Below are positions 1 to 7,550 of a stretch of 37,931 bases of DNA, one piece after another (the first letter of the stretch is position 1; every line of letters starts with the position of its first letter). The notes under the pieces are model-generated. The model had not been told where the DNA came from. It did no database searches and saw nothing but the letters and a program-made list of their open reading frames with translations. A program made the position numbers and the translations under genes. The stretch comes from Rhodobacter sp. (GTDB lineage: Bacteria; Pseudomonadota; Alphaproteobacteria; Rhodobacterales; Rhodobacteraceae), in NCBI GenBank assembly GCA_027487575.1, contig JAIYDJ010000104.1:1-37931 (forward strand), written 5' to 3'.

Positions 1-166
1 AGATGCGGTTCTGCAACCGGTCCAGCGCGGCGTCGATCAGGCCCAGCCGGAACTCCAGCGCGGCCCAACGCTCCATCGACACGCGCTCGTTCGCGTCGAT
101 CCGGGCACTTGCCACATCGAAACTGTCGTACAGGAACCGCGAGCCGCTCTCGGCCCGCTCACTCAT
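1..166 (-). CDS. GTA head-formation protein (g3.5-like), 5' part only
   Basis: This is the N-terminal part of a minus-strand gene that leaves the window at position 1. Its ATG (164-166) lies inside the last codons of the portal gene, giving an 8-base overlap typical of coupled phage head genes. About 55 codons are visible, starting MSERAESGSRFLYDSFDVAS and continuing into a charged, probably helical stretch. In the Rhodobacter capsulatus GTA cluster a small head-formation gene (orfg3.5) sits exactly between portal and prohead protease. The assignment rests on that position and on general resemblance, because the C-terminus is not in view. An unrelated small structural protein is possible but less likely. 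Confidence 0.72.
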   Translation of the reverse strand, partial: MSERAESGSRFLYDSFDVASARIDANERVSMERWAALEFRLGLIDAALDRLQNRI

Positions 167-1343
167 CGCCGCCCAAGGCGGGCAAACCCAGAATCGCCCG
201 CTTCTCCGCCGCAGACAGGAATTCGGCCGCGCCGACCCGCGCCCATTGCTGATCCCGCTCGACCGCCAGTGCCGGGATCTGGTCCAGATCGGGCTTCACG
301 TCCACCGCCTCGCCGGCAAACCCCGACAGCCAGTGCGAAATCGCAGCCGTCACCCGCGAGGCAAGCGGCAACACCGTCAGGCGATAGAAGGCGCGGTTCG
401 CCTCCTGGTAGTTCGCATAGGTGGCATCTCCGGGGATGCCCATCAGCATCGGCGGCACCCCGAAGGCGATGGCGATCTCGCGTGCCGCAGCCTCCTTGGT
501 CTTCTGGAATTCCATGTCCGACGGGCTGAACCCCATCGGCTTCCAGTCCAGTCCCCCCTCCAGCAACATCGGACGCCCGGCGTTCCGCGCGCCCTGATGG
601 TGCATCTCCATTTCGTGGACCAACCGGTCGTACTGATCGGTCGACAACGTCCCGTTGCCGTCCACGCCCTTGTAGACCATCGCGCCACTGGGCCGCGCGG
701 CATTGTCCAGCAACGCCTTGGACCACGAACTCGCCGAGGTATGCACATCAATCGCAACGGCGGCCGCTTGCAGCGGCGAAAAGCCGTAGTGGTCATCCTG
801 CGGATGAAAGCTCTTGATATGGCAGACCGGCTGCGTGTCCGGTGTCATCGCAAACCGGTGTGTCCGCCCGCCGACCGTATAGTCATAGGCCACCGGCCAC
901 CCGTCCGCGCCGGGAACCAGCGACATCCGGTCCGACCGAAGCACATGCAATTCTCCGGGCAAAGCCCCCGCTCCCGGCACCGCCTCGACATAAGCGTTGC
1001 CCGACAGCAGCAGATGGCCATACACCGCCTCGAACAACTCCGCCCGCCCCTGCGCCCCGTTGGGCCGCCGGATCAGGTCCATCACCGGGTGCTGCTCATA
1101 CCGCCGCTCGTGGTCCTGACAGATCAGCGGCAGTGCCGCCGCCGCCTCCGACACCATCTTGATGCAGCGAAAGCCGATGGGATTGCCCTGAAACCCGGTC
1201 CGCCCCAGCGACACCGCATCGCGCGGCGACCAGATGGCACGCCCCGACCCGCCCCAGGCAACCACCCGCCCGGTGGCCGAGGCCTTCTTCTCGGGCACAT
1301 CCACCGCCACGGCAGCCCCTCTCCGCAGGAAATCGAACACCAT
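159..1343 (-). CDS. Phage portal protein, HK97 type, of a gene transfer agent (g3)
   Basis: This is a 394-residue portal protein, the dodecameric ring at the capsid vertex through which DNA is packaged and to which terminase and tail attach. The ATG at 1343 gives MVFDFLRRGAAV and has AGGAG nine bases upstream. The in-frame ATGs further upstream (1364, 1397) lack a ribosome-binding site. The HK97-type portal pattern is visible: an N-terminal part with WGGSGRAIW, a core beginning GNPIGFRCIKMVSEAAAALPL, then HPVMDLIRRPNGAQGRAELFEAVYG, and further on GVPPMLMGIPGDATYANYQEANRAF. Its length is close to that of the R. capsulatus GTA portal. It lies between the large terminase (189-base gap containing a repeat element) and the g3.5-like gene. 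No frame damage is seen. Confidence 0.93.
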   Translation of the reverse strand: MVFDFLRRGAAVAVDVPEKKASATGRVVAWGGSGRAIWSPRDAVSLGRTGFQGNPIGFRCIKMVSEAAAALPLICQDHERRYEQHPVMDLIRRPNGAQGRAELFEAVYGHLLLSGNAYVEAVPGAGALPGELHVLRSDRMSLVPGADGWPVAYDYTVGGRTHRFAMTPDTQPVCHIKSFHPQDDHYGFSPLQAAAVAIDVHTSASSWSKALLDNAARPSGAMVYKGVDGNGTLSTDQYDRLVHEMEMHHQGARNAGRPMLLEGGLDWKPMGFSPSDMEFQKTKEAAAREIAIAFGVPPMLMGIPGDATYANYQEANRAFYRLTVLPLASRVTAAISHWLSGFAGEAVDVKPDLDQIPALAVERDQQWARVGAAEFLSAAEKRAILGLPALGGDE

Positions 1344-1453
1344 ACCGCCAAACTCCTGTGTCATCGGGCAACAGCCCGCCGCGCCCGGACCCAACACGGG
1401 CCACGGCCATTCCTCGGTATTGGCGAAGGGTCGTCAGTCCCAACACCACTGGC

Positions 1454-1518
1454 CTTCATTTTCTGTCCAGAAATATCCCACGGGGGGTCCGGGGGGTGTG
1501 AAACCCCCCGGCCTTTCC
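1454..1518 (-). repeat. Intergenic 3' element, copy A (terminator-like, inside the GTA cluster)
   Basis: On the minus strand this begins 14 bases after the large-terminase stop. It has a hairpin with 8-bp arms CCGGGGGG/CCCCCCGG (1489-1511, 7-base loop), then a C-tract and the box ATATTT..GGACAGAAAATG. It is almost identical to 20774-20834 and shares its box with 25297-25369. All three copies have the same orientation relative to the preceding stop codon. It occupies much of the terL-portal gap. A role in termination or RNA 3'-end stability is inferred. Confidence 0.75.
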
Positions 1519-1532
1519 ACAAGACCCGCGCC

Positions 1533-2876
1533 TCAAAGCCCCCGCACCTGCGGCCGCCGGAAGCTTTCCGACGGCTCCACGATCAACTCGGTCAAAGCCC
1601 AGACCAGCGCGTCCAGCCGGTCCGGGCTGCCCCGGCCCTGATACCCGGTCACGGTCATGCGGCACATCTGCTCTTCCAGCCGCGCCAACCCCCTGACATG
1701 CGAAACCCGACCCTGCTCGTAGAGCGCGGCCACCGGCTCGGCCCGCAGCATCTTGCCCTTGGTCGCCCTGACCTGCCGGATCGCCACCAGCGGGTCGATC
1801 CCGCGAATGACGGATTGCACCATGTCACCGCCCTGATTGACCTCGACCACCAGCCGGTCCGCGCCGTGCCGGTCCATTGCCGCCAGCGCGGCGCGTGCCC
1901 ATTCATCGGGGCTGGCGCCCTGCACACTCGCATCCTCCAGCACGACCGCCCGCCAGTCCTGCGGCGGCCCGTCCGTCACCGCCCCCACCACGACGATGCC
2001 ACACTCGTCCGATCCCTTGTGTCCGGTCACCGGCGGATCGACCGCCACAACGACCCGGCCCAGCGTCGGTGCCGTATCCAGTCGAACCCTGTCCAGCGTC
2101 GCGCTGCTCCACAATGCCCCCTGCAGATCGTCCAGGATCAAACCCTGCAATTCCTGCTGGCCCAACCTTGTGCCCGCATAGCGCGCCTGCACCTCTTCAA
2201 GAAACGAGGCCGCCAGATAGGCCCGGTTGGCGTCTGTCGGGGCATGGGTCAGCACCGTCGAGGGGTTCTTCATGATCCGCTTCAGCACAGGCACGTTCTG
2301 CGGCGTGGTGGTAACCACCTGCCGCGGATGGCTCCCCAGCCGCAGGGCGAACTGCAGCATGTCCCACGTTTCTTCCGCCTTCGGCCATTTCGCCAACTCG
2401 TCCACCCATGCCGCGTCGAACTGCGGCCCGCGGAGACTGTCGGGATCATAGGCCGAATAGACCTGCGCCACCGCTCCGTTCGGCCAGACCAGCCGCTTGC
2501 GCCCCGCTTCCCAGACGGGGCGGCGGTCCGGCGGCGAACAGGCCAGAATCCCGCTTGTCCCGAAGATCATCACCTCGCGCGCCTGATCCACCGTTTCGGC
2601 AACAAGGGCCACGCGCGACGACCGCCCCGGGTCGCCCGGACGCGATCCCTCGACCTCGGTCCGCACCCACTCGGCTCCGGCACGGGTCTTGCCCGCGCCG
2701 CGCCCGCCCATGATGACCCAGGTCTTCCAGGCACCCTCGGGGGGCGACTGATGCGGCAGCGCCCAGAACTCGAACAGCCAGGGCAGCGCCAGCAGGGCGT
2801 TCTCGCTCAACCCGCCCAGAAACGCGTCAACCTCATCTTGCGTCGCGGAGGCAAGCCAGCCTGCGCCCGATTTCAT
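1533..2876 (-). CDS. Terminase large subunit (TerL) of a gene transfer agent (g2)
   Basis: This is the packaging motor ATPase plus headful nuclease that translocates host DNA into GTA heads. From the ATG at 2876 it has 447 residues. Walker A is GGRGAGKT (57-64), Walker B is AAWVDE (155-160) and the coupling motif is TTTPQN (189-194). The RNase H-like nuclease follows, with acidic candidates D280 (VAVDPP), E345 and D422 (RLDALVWALTE). The start is uncertain: a GTG at 2948 has a fine GGAGG nine bases upstream but would overlap the small terminase gene by 116 bases. ATG 2876 overlaps by 44 bases and precedes the first family-like sequence (GWLAS). A repeat element follows the stop. Identification as TerL is secure; the GTA rather than prophage assignment comes from gene order and sequence style. 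Confidence 0.93.
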   Translation of the reverse strand: MKSGAGWLASATQDEVDAFLGGLSENALLALPWLFEFWALPHQSPPEGAWKTWVIMGGRGAGKTRAGAEWVRTEVEGSRPGDPGRSSRVALVAETVDQAREVMIFGTSGILACSPPDRRPVWEAGRKRLVWPNGAVAQVYSAYDPDSLRGPQFDAAWVDELAKWPKAEETWDMLQFALRLGSHPRQVVTTTPQNVPVLKRIMKNPSTVLTHAPTDANRAYLAASFLEEVQARYAGTRLGQQELQGLILDDLQGALWSSATLDRVRLDTAPTLGRVVVAVDPPVTGHKGSDECGIVVVGAVTDGPPQDWRAVVLEDASVQGASPDEWARAALAAMDRHGADRLVVEVNQGGDMVQSVIRGIDPLVAIRQVRATKGKMLRAEPVAALYEQGRVSHVRGLARLEEQMCRMTVTGYQGRGSPDRLDALVWALTELIVEPSESFRRPQVRGL

Positions 2877-3147
2877 CCCGCGCGGAGTCCAGGTCAAGCC
2901 CGCCGGTTCCGACATCCCCGGCGATCTGCTTGCGGAATTGTTCGACACGTGTGCGTTCCTCCATCAACACCTTGAATGCCTTCTTGAGATCGCCGATCGC
3001 GGCGATCGCCGACTTCAGACCGGCGTCCGCGCCTGTCCGCGCTGTCAGCAACGCTGCCGCCAGATCTTCCACAGCATCCTTCAACAGAAATTCCGTTGCA
3101 TCGAGCGCCGCCGTAGGCACGTCACCCGCCGAGAATTGTATGCTCAT
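2833..3147 (-). CDS. GTA small terminase (g1, TerS-like)
   Basis: A 104-residue protein, mostly helical and charged (MSIQFSAGDVPTAALDATEF... then LKKAFKVLMEERTRVEQFRKQ, a likely coiled coil). Gene 1 of Rhodobacter-type GTAs encodes a small terminase subunit of this length that pairs with TerL. Unlike phage TerS it gives little packaging specificity, which fits GTA packaging of random host DNA. It is the first gene of the cluster, downstream of the promoter at 3246-3274, and overlaps terL. The ATG follows AGGA almost directly, so the ribosome-binding site is poorly spaced. Weak initiation or a different start cannot be excluded. Confidence 0.85.
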   Translation of the reverse strand: MSIQFSAGDVPTAALDATEFLLKDAVEDLAAALLTARTGADAGLKSAIAAIGDLKKAFKVLMEERTRVEQFRKQIAGDVGTGGLDLDSARDEIGRRLACLRDAR

Positions 3148-3193
3148 TCCTGTCTACCCGCTCTCATGCCGCCCGCACGAGAGAAACGGAAAA

Positions 3194-3218
3194 GCGGCGC
3201 CGGGTCACCCCGCGCCGC
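3194..3218 (-). terminator. Leader hairpin with T-run before GTA gene 1 (attenuator-like)
   Basis: Arms GCGGCGC (3194-3200) and GCGCCGC (3212-3218) pair perfectly, with an extra inner GGG/CCC pairing. On the minus strand the hairpin is followed by TTTT, the form of an intrinsic terminator. It lies between the GTA promoter and the small-terminase ATG. It could attenuate GTA transcription, or end transcripts arriving from the PAAR locus upstream. Function is inferred. Confidence 0.5.
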
Positions 3219-3245
3219 TTGCCCACCTCTTCCAGCATGTCAAAA

Positions 3246-3274
3246 CGTATACTTTGGACCGGTCGCAAAGTCAA
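3246..3274 (-). promoter_or_regulatory. Predicted sigma70-type promoter of the GTA cluster
   Basis: On the minus strand, TTGACT (3269-3274) and TATACG (3246-3251) are separated by exactly 17 bases. Predicted transcription starts near 3238, giving a leader of about 90 bases that contains the hairpin at 3194-3218. In Rhodobacter the GTA promoter depends on the activator GafA. I cannot recognise its site here. Confidence 0.6.
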
Positions 3275-3315
3275 ACGAAAAAACGATATGGATCAAGGGC
3301 TTGTTGGTCGGATCG

Positions 3316-3882
3316 TTAGGGTTTTGTTAAGGTCTGCATCGGTAGCGACACCGGCTGCTCCTCACTTTGCAGCAGACGCTGGCGCGGCAGCGCCCAGTCC
3401 AGCGGCATCGACCACACCTGCATGTCATCGACGCCAATCGCGTTGCCCCGCGCCCCGCTGTCCACGACCGCAAAACCGATGGTCAACCTCAGCGACTCAA
3501 CCGTGCCGATGGCCGCCAAGGCTGGAAGCTGACGATAGGGCAACATCTGGTCCAGCGGCAAGGGCACCACCGCCTGCCCGTCCAGAACCGCCCCGGGCTC
3601 CAGAAACCGCGCATAGGGCAGGTCGGGGATTTCCACCCGCCGCCCCTTGGGCACATCCGTCACGATCTTTGCGATCCGGTATGCCCCGCCCTCGTCCAGC
3701 CATCGCCAGGCGCGATCCGGGTCCACCGTCCGCGCGCCATCCGGCGCGGTCACATACAGCCGGTCGAACACCAGAATGCGCGCGGCTCCGGTGTTCGCGA
3801 TCACGTACTTCGCCAGAAGCCAGCCCTTGCCCGGCACCCAGTCCACCGTCATCGTGACATCGCCGTCCTTGAACTCGCCCAT
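3316..3882 (-). CDS. Unrecognised small protein downstream of PAAR effector; candidate immunity protein, start unclear
   Basis: I do not recognise the family. The reading frame is open to 4113, but no good start matches the protein it seems to encode. A signal-peptide-like stretch GISAGLVLAWGATVAAGE (codons between about 3945 and 3890) has no ATG, GTG or TTG at its head, only ATT at 3942, which overlaps the TAG of the PAAR gene. The first standard starts are GTG 3891 and ATG 3882, the latter with AGGGGA ten bases upstream, chosen here (188 residues). Starts at 4041/4038 would add a long basic leader and overlap the upstream gene by about 100 bases. The remainder looks beta-rich (KYVIANTGAARILVFDRLYVTAPDG). 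Its position right behind a toxin-like gene suggests an immunity role; this is inference. Confidence 0.55.
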   Translation of the reverse strand: MGEFKDGDVTMTVDWVPGKGWLLAKYVIANTGAARILVFDRLYVTAPDGARTVDPDRAWRWLDEGGAYRIAKIVTDVPKGRRVEIPDLPYARFLEPGAVLDGQAVVPLPLDQMLPYRQLPALAAIGTVESLRLTIGFAVVDSGARGNAIGVDDMQVWSMPLDWALPRQRLLQSEEQPVSLPMQTLTKP

Positions 3883-3937
3883 CGCCGTCACTTCCCCTGC
3901 CGCAACCGTAGCACCCCAGGCCAGAACCAGACCTGCA

Positions 3938-4813
3938 CTAATACCTCGGACGAGGTGGCAGCCCCATCTCGTCGCGGATTTTGTTTTCGGTATGCGGCCG
4001 GTTCTGGAACGGCGGCAAACCCACGGCCTCCAGTTCATCATCCAGAACGCCCCCATGCTTGTCCGTGTCGCTCCACCCACCCTGCTGGGCATCTTCCACA
4101 TGCGCCAGCTCATGCCCCAGCCCCACAGCCGGGGGCCGGGTCATCCACGGCTCGGATCCGTCCCCGATGGATGTCTTGTCCGGGTTGTAGGACAGCGTAC
4201 TGCCGGACCCCGTCCCGTTCGATCCGTCGGCGTTCTTGTACCCCGCAGGACCGACACCGCTGACTTCATTTCCGTTGGTGGTGGGCACGATGGTCACCGG
4301 GCCGTTCGGAGAATTGTTGATGCTGTCGATCATGCTGCGCCCGGTCGGCGTCGTGTACAGCGTCTGAAGATCCGAAAGAACCTGCGCCTGATAGGCCGGC
4401 TCACCCGTGATCACGATGTTGTTGCCGACTGTCGTCGCCGTCGTGCCGTCCGGTAGGGTCACGGTCGAAACCGGCCCAAGCCCACCCGGCAGCGTGATGA
4501 CCGGCACGCCCACCAGTCCGATCAGGACCGTCGGCATGCAAGGTGGCAGGATCATCCCGCCCTTGACCGTCGGGTCCATCAGCCGTGCGGCAGGCAATCC
4601 GCCGATCAGCACCGTGGGCGAGCCGAAGATGATCGCATCCACCGGAACTGGAATCGGGGCGACGCAGGCGCACAGATCGGTCATGCGCGCGGCAGGCAGC
4701 TTACCGATCAGAACCGTCATTGCCCCCGGCGGCAGGATCGGAAGTGGCGCACCCATGCACATCGGACAGGTGTGCATGTCCGTCACACGGGCTGCGGGAA
4801 AACCTCCGGGCAT
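3938..4813 (-). CDS. PAAR-like protein with C-terminal M91-type zinc metalloprotease (likely type VI effector)
   Basis: A 291-residue protein in two parts. Residues 1-105 carry three repeats of the type GG-PAAR--D----P---TVLIG with cysteines at 16, 19, 48 and 50. This is the PAAR/DUF4150 pattern of tips that cap type VI secretion spikes. Residues about 110-291 end in a protease-like domain with the zinc motif HELAH (234-238) followed by ED, and a C-terminus LEAVGLPPFQNRPHTENKIRDE resembling the M91 effector family. Acidic residues at 259-262 could give a third ligand. The ATG at 4813 has AGGA five bases upstream. No other type VI gene is in the window, so this is an orphan effector locus lying just upstream of the GTA promoter. 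The target is unknown. Confidence 0.88.
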   Translation of the reverse strand: MPGGFPAARVTDMHTCPMCMGAPLPILPPGAMTVLIGKLPAARMTDLCACVAPIPVPVDAIIFGSPTVLIGGLPAARLMDPTVKGGMILPPCMPTVLIGLVGVPVITLPGGLGPVSTVTLPDGTTATTVGNNIVITGEPAYQAQVLSDLQTLYTTPTGRSMIDSINNSPNGPVTIVPTTNGNEVSGVGPAGYKNADGSNGTGSGSTLSYNPDKTSIGDGSEPWMTRPPAVGLGHELAHVEDAQQGGWSDTDKHGGVLDDELEAVGLPPFQNRPHTENKIRDEMGLPPRPRY

Positions 4814-4887
4814 GTCAATCCTGTAAAAAACAATGTCTTAAGGCTAAACGCGCAAAGACCGTCCTGTCAAGGCGGGCAATCCTGACC

Positions 4888-6066
4888 CTAGTTGCCCTGC
4901 ACGCCCGTCGCCGCGTCCTGCCCCTGCTGCGCCTCGATCGCCCGCCAACGCGCCACGTTTTCGTTGTGCGCGTCCAATGTGGTAGCAAAGGCATGCCCCC
5001 CGGTCCCGTCGGCCACGAAGAACAGATAGTCTGTCGTGTCAGGGTTCAGCGCAGCCTCGATCGACAGCGCCCCCGGATTTGCGATCGGCGTTGGTGGCAG
5101 CCCGTCGATGACATAGGTGTTCCAAGGCGTCTCGCGGCGCAATTCGCTTTGCCGCAGACCCCGCCCCAGCACACCCTCGCCCTTGGTCACCCCATAGATC
5201 ACCGTCGGATCGGTCTGCAGACGCATCCCCTGCCGCAGCCGGTTTACAAAGACGCTGGCCACCTGCTTGCGCTCCGCAGCGATGCCCGTTTCCTTCTCGA
5301 CGATCGACGCCATGATCAGCGCCTCTTCCGGCGTGTCGTAGGGAAGACCGTCTGCCCGGGCGGCCCAAAGGTCGGCCAGAATCCGCACCTGCGCGGCGGC
5401 CATCGCGTCGACCAGCGCCTGCCGTTCGCTGCCCTTCTCGACCTCATAGCTGTCGGGGGCCAATGTTCCTTCGGGCGGAACCTTGGCCACTTCGCCCGTC
5501 AGGAAATCGGCGCGCTTCAGGGCGTCGACCACCTGCCAGCTTGTCACGCCCTCGGCCAGGGTGACCCGCCACCGCATGTCGGCCTCGTTCGCCGCGTCAA
5601 GATACTCGGTCGGCGCAGCCTCGACCGCAGGATCAAAGGCAACGACTTCCACATACCTGCTGGACACCGGGTCCAGTTCCCGCAGGACCACATCGGAACT
5701 GGCAACCCCGATGCGGAAGATCACCTCACGCCCGCAGGTGGATTGGCCCCCGGCCGTCAGGATGCTCAGCACATCCACCATGCTGGCCTTGGGCGGAATG
5801 AGGTAGGAACCGAATTTCAGCCCATCCGCCCGGTCAGAATAGTCGGCTCCGACGCGGAAAACCCGCGCATCGGCAATCGCGCCTTGTTCAACAAGGCCTC
5901 GACTGACCGCTGACAGGCTTGCCCCCCGCTCCACTCGAAAACAGATCGGCTCGGCCAAAGGACCCGGCCCGGTAAACGTCTCGCGCCCCCAGGCCAGAAT
6001 GCCGGCCGCAACCACCAACAGGACGATGAACAGCGTCAGCGCGTTGGAGGCTATCGAACGCCACAT
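4888..6066 (-). CDS. mltG: Endolytic peptidoglycan transglycosylase MltG
   Basis: A 392-residue inner-membrane protein that cleaves nascent glycan strands within the chain and so helps end peptidoglycan polymerisation. One transmembrane helix (about 10-27) is followed by a periplasmic LysM-like part and the YceG domain. The signature LIMASIVEKETG (250-261) contains the probable catalytic glutamate E257. The LQTDPTVIYG, PWNTYVIDGLPPTPIANPG and AALNPDTTDYLFFVADGTGGHAF blocks are all present. The length is normal. The ATG shares one base with the fabF stop (TGATG), so the two are translationally coupled. The fabF-mltG pairing is common in alphaproteobacteria. Confidence 0.96.
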   Translation of the reverse strand: MWRSIASNALTLFIVLLVVAAGILAWGRETFTGPGPLAEPICFRVERGASLSAVSRGLVEQGAIADARVFRVGADYSDRADGLKFGSYLIPPKASMVDVLSILTAGGQSTCGREVIFRIGVASSDVVLRELDPVSSRYVEVVAFDPAVEAAPTEYLDAANEADMRWRVTLAEGVTSWQVVDALKRADFLTGEVAKVPPEGTLAPDSYEVEKGSERQALVDAMAAAQVRILADLWAARADGLPYDTPEEALIMASIVEKETGIAAERKQVASVFVNRLRQGMRLQTDPTVIYGVTKGEGVLGRGLRQSELRRETPWNTYVIDGLPPTPIANPGALSIEAALNPDTTDYLFFVADGTGGHAFATTLDAHNENVARWRAIEAQQGQDAATGVQGN

Positions 6067-7328
6067 CAGCCCGTCACCCGACCCAGCACCAGACTGGCGT
6101 TGGTGCCCCCGAAACCAAAGGAATTCGACAACGCGACATCAATGCGCCGATGCACCGCCCTGTTCGGCGCCAGGTCCAGCCTGGGTGTCACAGCCGGGTT
6201 GTCCAGGTTGATCGTCGGTGGTGCCACCTGATCGCGCAACGCGAGCACGCAGAAAATCGCCTCGACCGCGCCCGCAGCGCCCAACAGATGCCCGATGCTC
6301 GACTTGGTCGAACTCATCGTGGCCGCCTCCGCAGCGTCGCCCAACAGCCGCTCGACCGCCGCGAGTTCGATGGTATCCGCCATGGTGCTGGTTCCGTGCG
6401 CGTTGATGTAATCCACCTGATCCGCCCGCAATCCCGCCCGCTTCAAGGCCGCCTGCATGCTGCGGTAGGCCCCGTCTCCGTCCTCGGCCGGAGCCGTGAT
6501 GTGATAGGCGTCGCCCGACATCCCGTAACCCAGCACCTCGGCATAAATCTTGGCACCGCGCGCCTTTGCATGCTCATACTCTTCCAATACCACGACACCC
6601 GCGCCTTCGCCCATCACGAACCCGTCACGGTCGGCGTCATAGGGGCGGCTGGCCTTGGTCGGGTCATCCGCACGTTTGGTCGACAGCGCCTTGCAGGCAT
6701 TGAACCCGGCGATCCCGATCTCGGATATCGGCGCTTCGGCACCGCCCGCGACCATCACATCCGCATCGCCCCACTGGATCAGCCGCGCCGCATCGCCGAT
6801 GGCGTGTGCGCCCGTCGAACAGGCGGTCACCACCGCATGATTGGGCCCCTTGAACCCGAACCGGATGCTGACCTGTCCCGACACCAGATTGATCAGCGCC
6901 GAAGGGATGAAAAACGGACTGACCCGGCGGGGTCCCTTGTCGCGGATCAACAGGGCCGTGTCGGCGATCGACGAAAGTCCGCCGATCCCGGACCCGATCA
7001 TCACGCCGGTGGCGCAGCGGTCTTCTTCGGTGACCGGCTCCCAGCCGGAATCCCGCACGGCCTGAACTGCCGCCGCCACGCCGTACAGAATGAAGTCATC
7101 GACCTTGCGCTGGTCCTTGGGCTCCATCCAGTCATCGGGGTTGAAGGTACCGTTTGCGCCATCGCCGCGCGGAACTTCGCAGGCATACTGCGTCACAAGA
7201 CCGCTGGCATCAAAGCCCGTGATCGGCCCGGCCCCGGACTCGCCTGCAATCAGCCGCGCCCAGGTCGCTTCGACCCCGCATGCCAGCGGCGTGACCATCC
7301 CCAGTCCCGTGACCACCACTCGACGCAT
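6066..7328 (-). CDS. fabF: Beta-ketoacyl-ACP synthase II
   Basis: A 420-residue KAS II, the condensing enzyme that elongates acyl-ACP with malonyl-ACP in type II fatty acid synthesis. The catalytic triad is C170 (VVTACSTGAHAIGDA), H312 (NAHGTSTM) and H348 (SSIGHLLGAAGAVEA). The start at ATG 7328 (MRRVVVTGLGMVTPLACG) has AGGAGG six bases upstream. The longer frame to 7460 adds unrelated sequence. It is coupled to mltG. In many relatives acpP lies just upstream, but here the upstream gap holds no acpP and meets a divergent TetR-RND efflux locus. Confidence 0.96.
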   Translation of the reverse strand: MRRVVVTGLGMVTPLACGVEATWARLIAGESGAGPITGFDASGLVTQYACEVPRGDGANGTFNPDDWMEPKDQRKVDDFILYGVAAAVQAVRDSGWEPVTEEDRCATGVMIGSGIGGLSSIADTALLIRDKGPRRVSPFFIPSALINLVSGQVSIRFGFKGPNHAVVTACSTGAHAIGDAARLIQWGDADVMVAGGAEAPISEIGIAGFNACKALSTKRADDPTKASRPYDADRDGFVMGEGAGVVVLEEYEHAKARGAKIYAEVLGYGMSGDAYHITAPAEDGDGAYRSMQAALKRAGLRADQVDYINAHGTSTMADTIELAAVERLLGDAAEAATMSSTKSSIGHLLGAAGAVEAIFCVLALRDQVAPPTINLDNPAVTPRLDLAPNRAVHRRIDVALSNSFGFGGTNASLVLGRVTG

Positions 7329-7498
7329 GCCTGCCCTCCTGCCCCGCGTTTCCTGCCCCGCGCCTGATACACGGCCCCCGCGCGCAGCACAACCGCCCCA
7401 GCCTGAAGTGCGTGCACAGCCGATGGGCATCGGCCGTCCGGAACAGCGCCATTCCGGCAAATGCCGCAGAAAAATCCGGGCCGCGTCAGAAAAGTCCC

Positions 7499-7526
7499 TT
7501 GACGCGGCAATCCGGCTTGCTAACTG
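7499..7526 (+). promoter_or_regulatory. Predicted promoter of the tetR-RND operon
   Basis: TTGACG (7499-7504) is followed after 16 bases by TAACTG (7521-7526), which runs into the TetR palindrome. The geometry fits repression by the downstream-encoded TetR protein. The -10 is weak. Confidence 0.45.
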
Positions 7527-7547
7527 CTGAATGAACGTTCATTCAGC
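7526..7547. promoter_or_regulatory. TetR-family operator (perfect palindrome)
   Basis: A perfect 22-bp palindrome with half-site GCTGAATGAAC and its reverse complement, ending three bases before the tetR ATG. The core TGAATGA-ACGT-TCATTCA is typical of AcrR/TetR-type operators. It lies between the -10 and the start codon, so it should give tight autorepression of the whole operon. It is also 198 bases upstream of the divergent fabF. Confidence 0.85.
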
Positions 7548-7550
7548 ACC

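Noticed and set aside
3..2975. A 990-codon plus-strand open frame
   Set aside because: It is fully antisense to the GTA terminase and portal genes, is Arg/His/Pro-rich and shows no domain. It is the usual shadow in high-GC DNA.
1..3147. A complete prophage at the left end
   Set aside because: Gene order and protein lengths fit a gene transfer agent, and no integrase, repressor or att site is visible. The rest of the cluster is outside the window.
7329..7550. Possible acpP upstream of fabF
   Set aside because: No minus-strand frame of about 77 codons with the DSL phosphopantetheine motif exists there.
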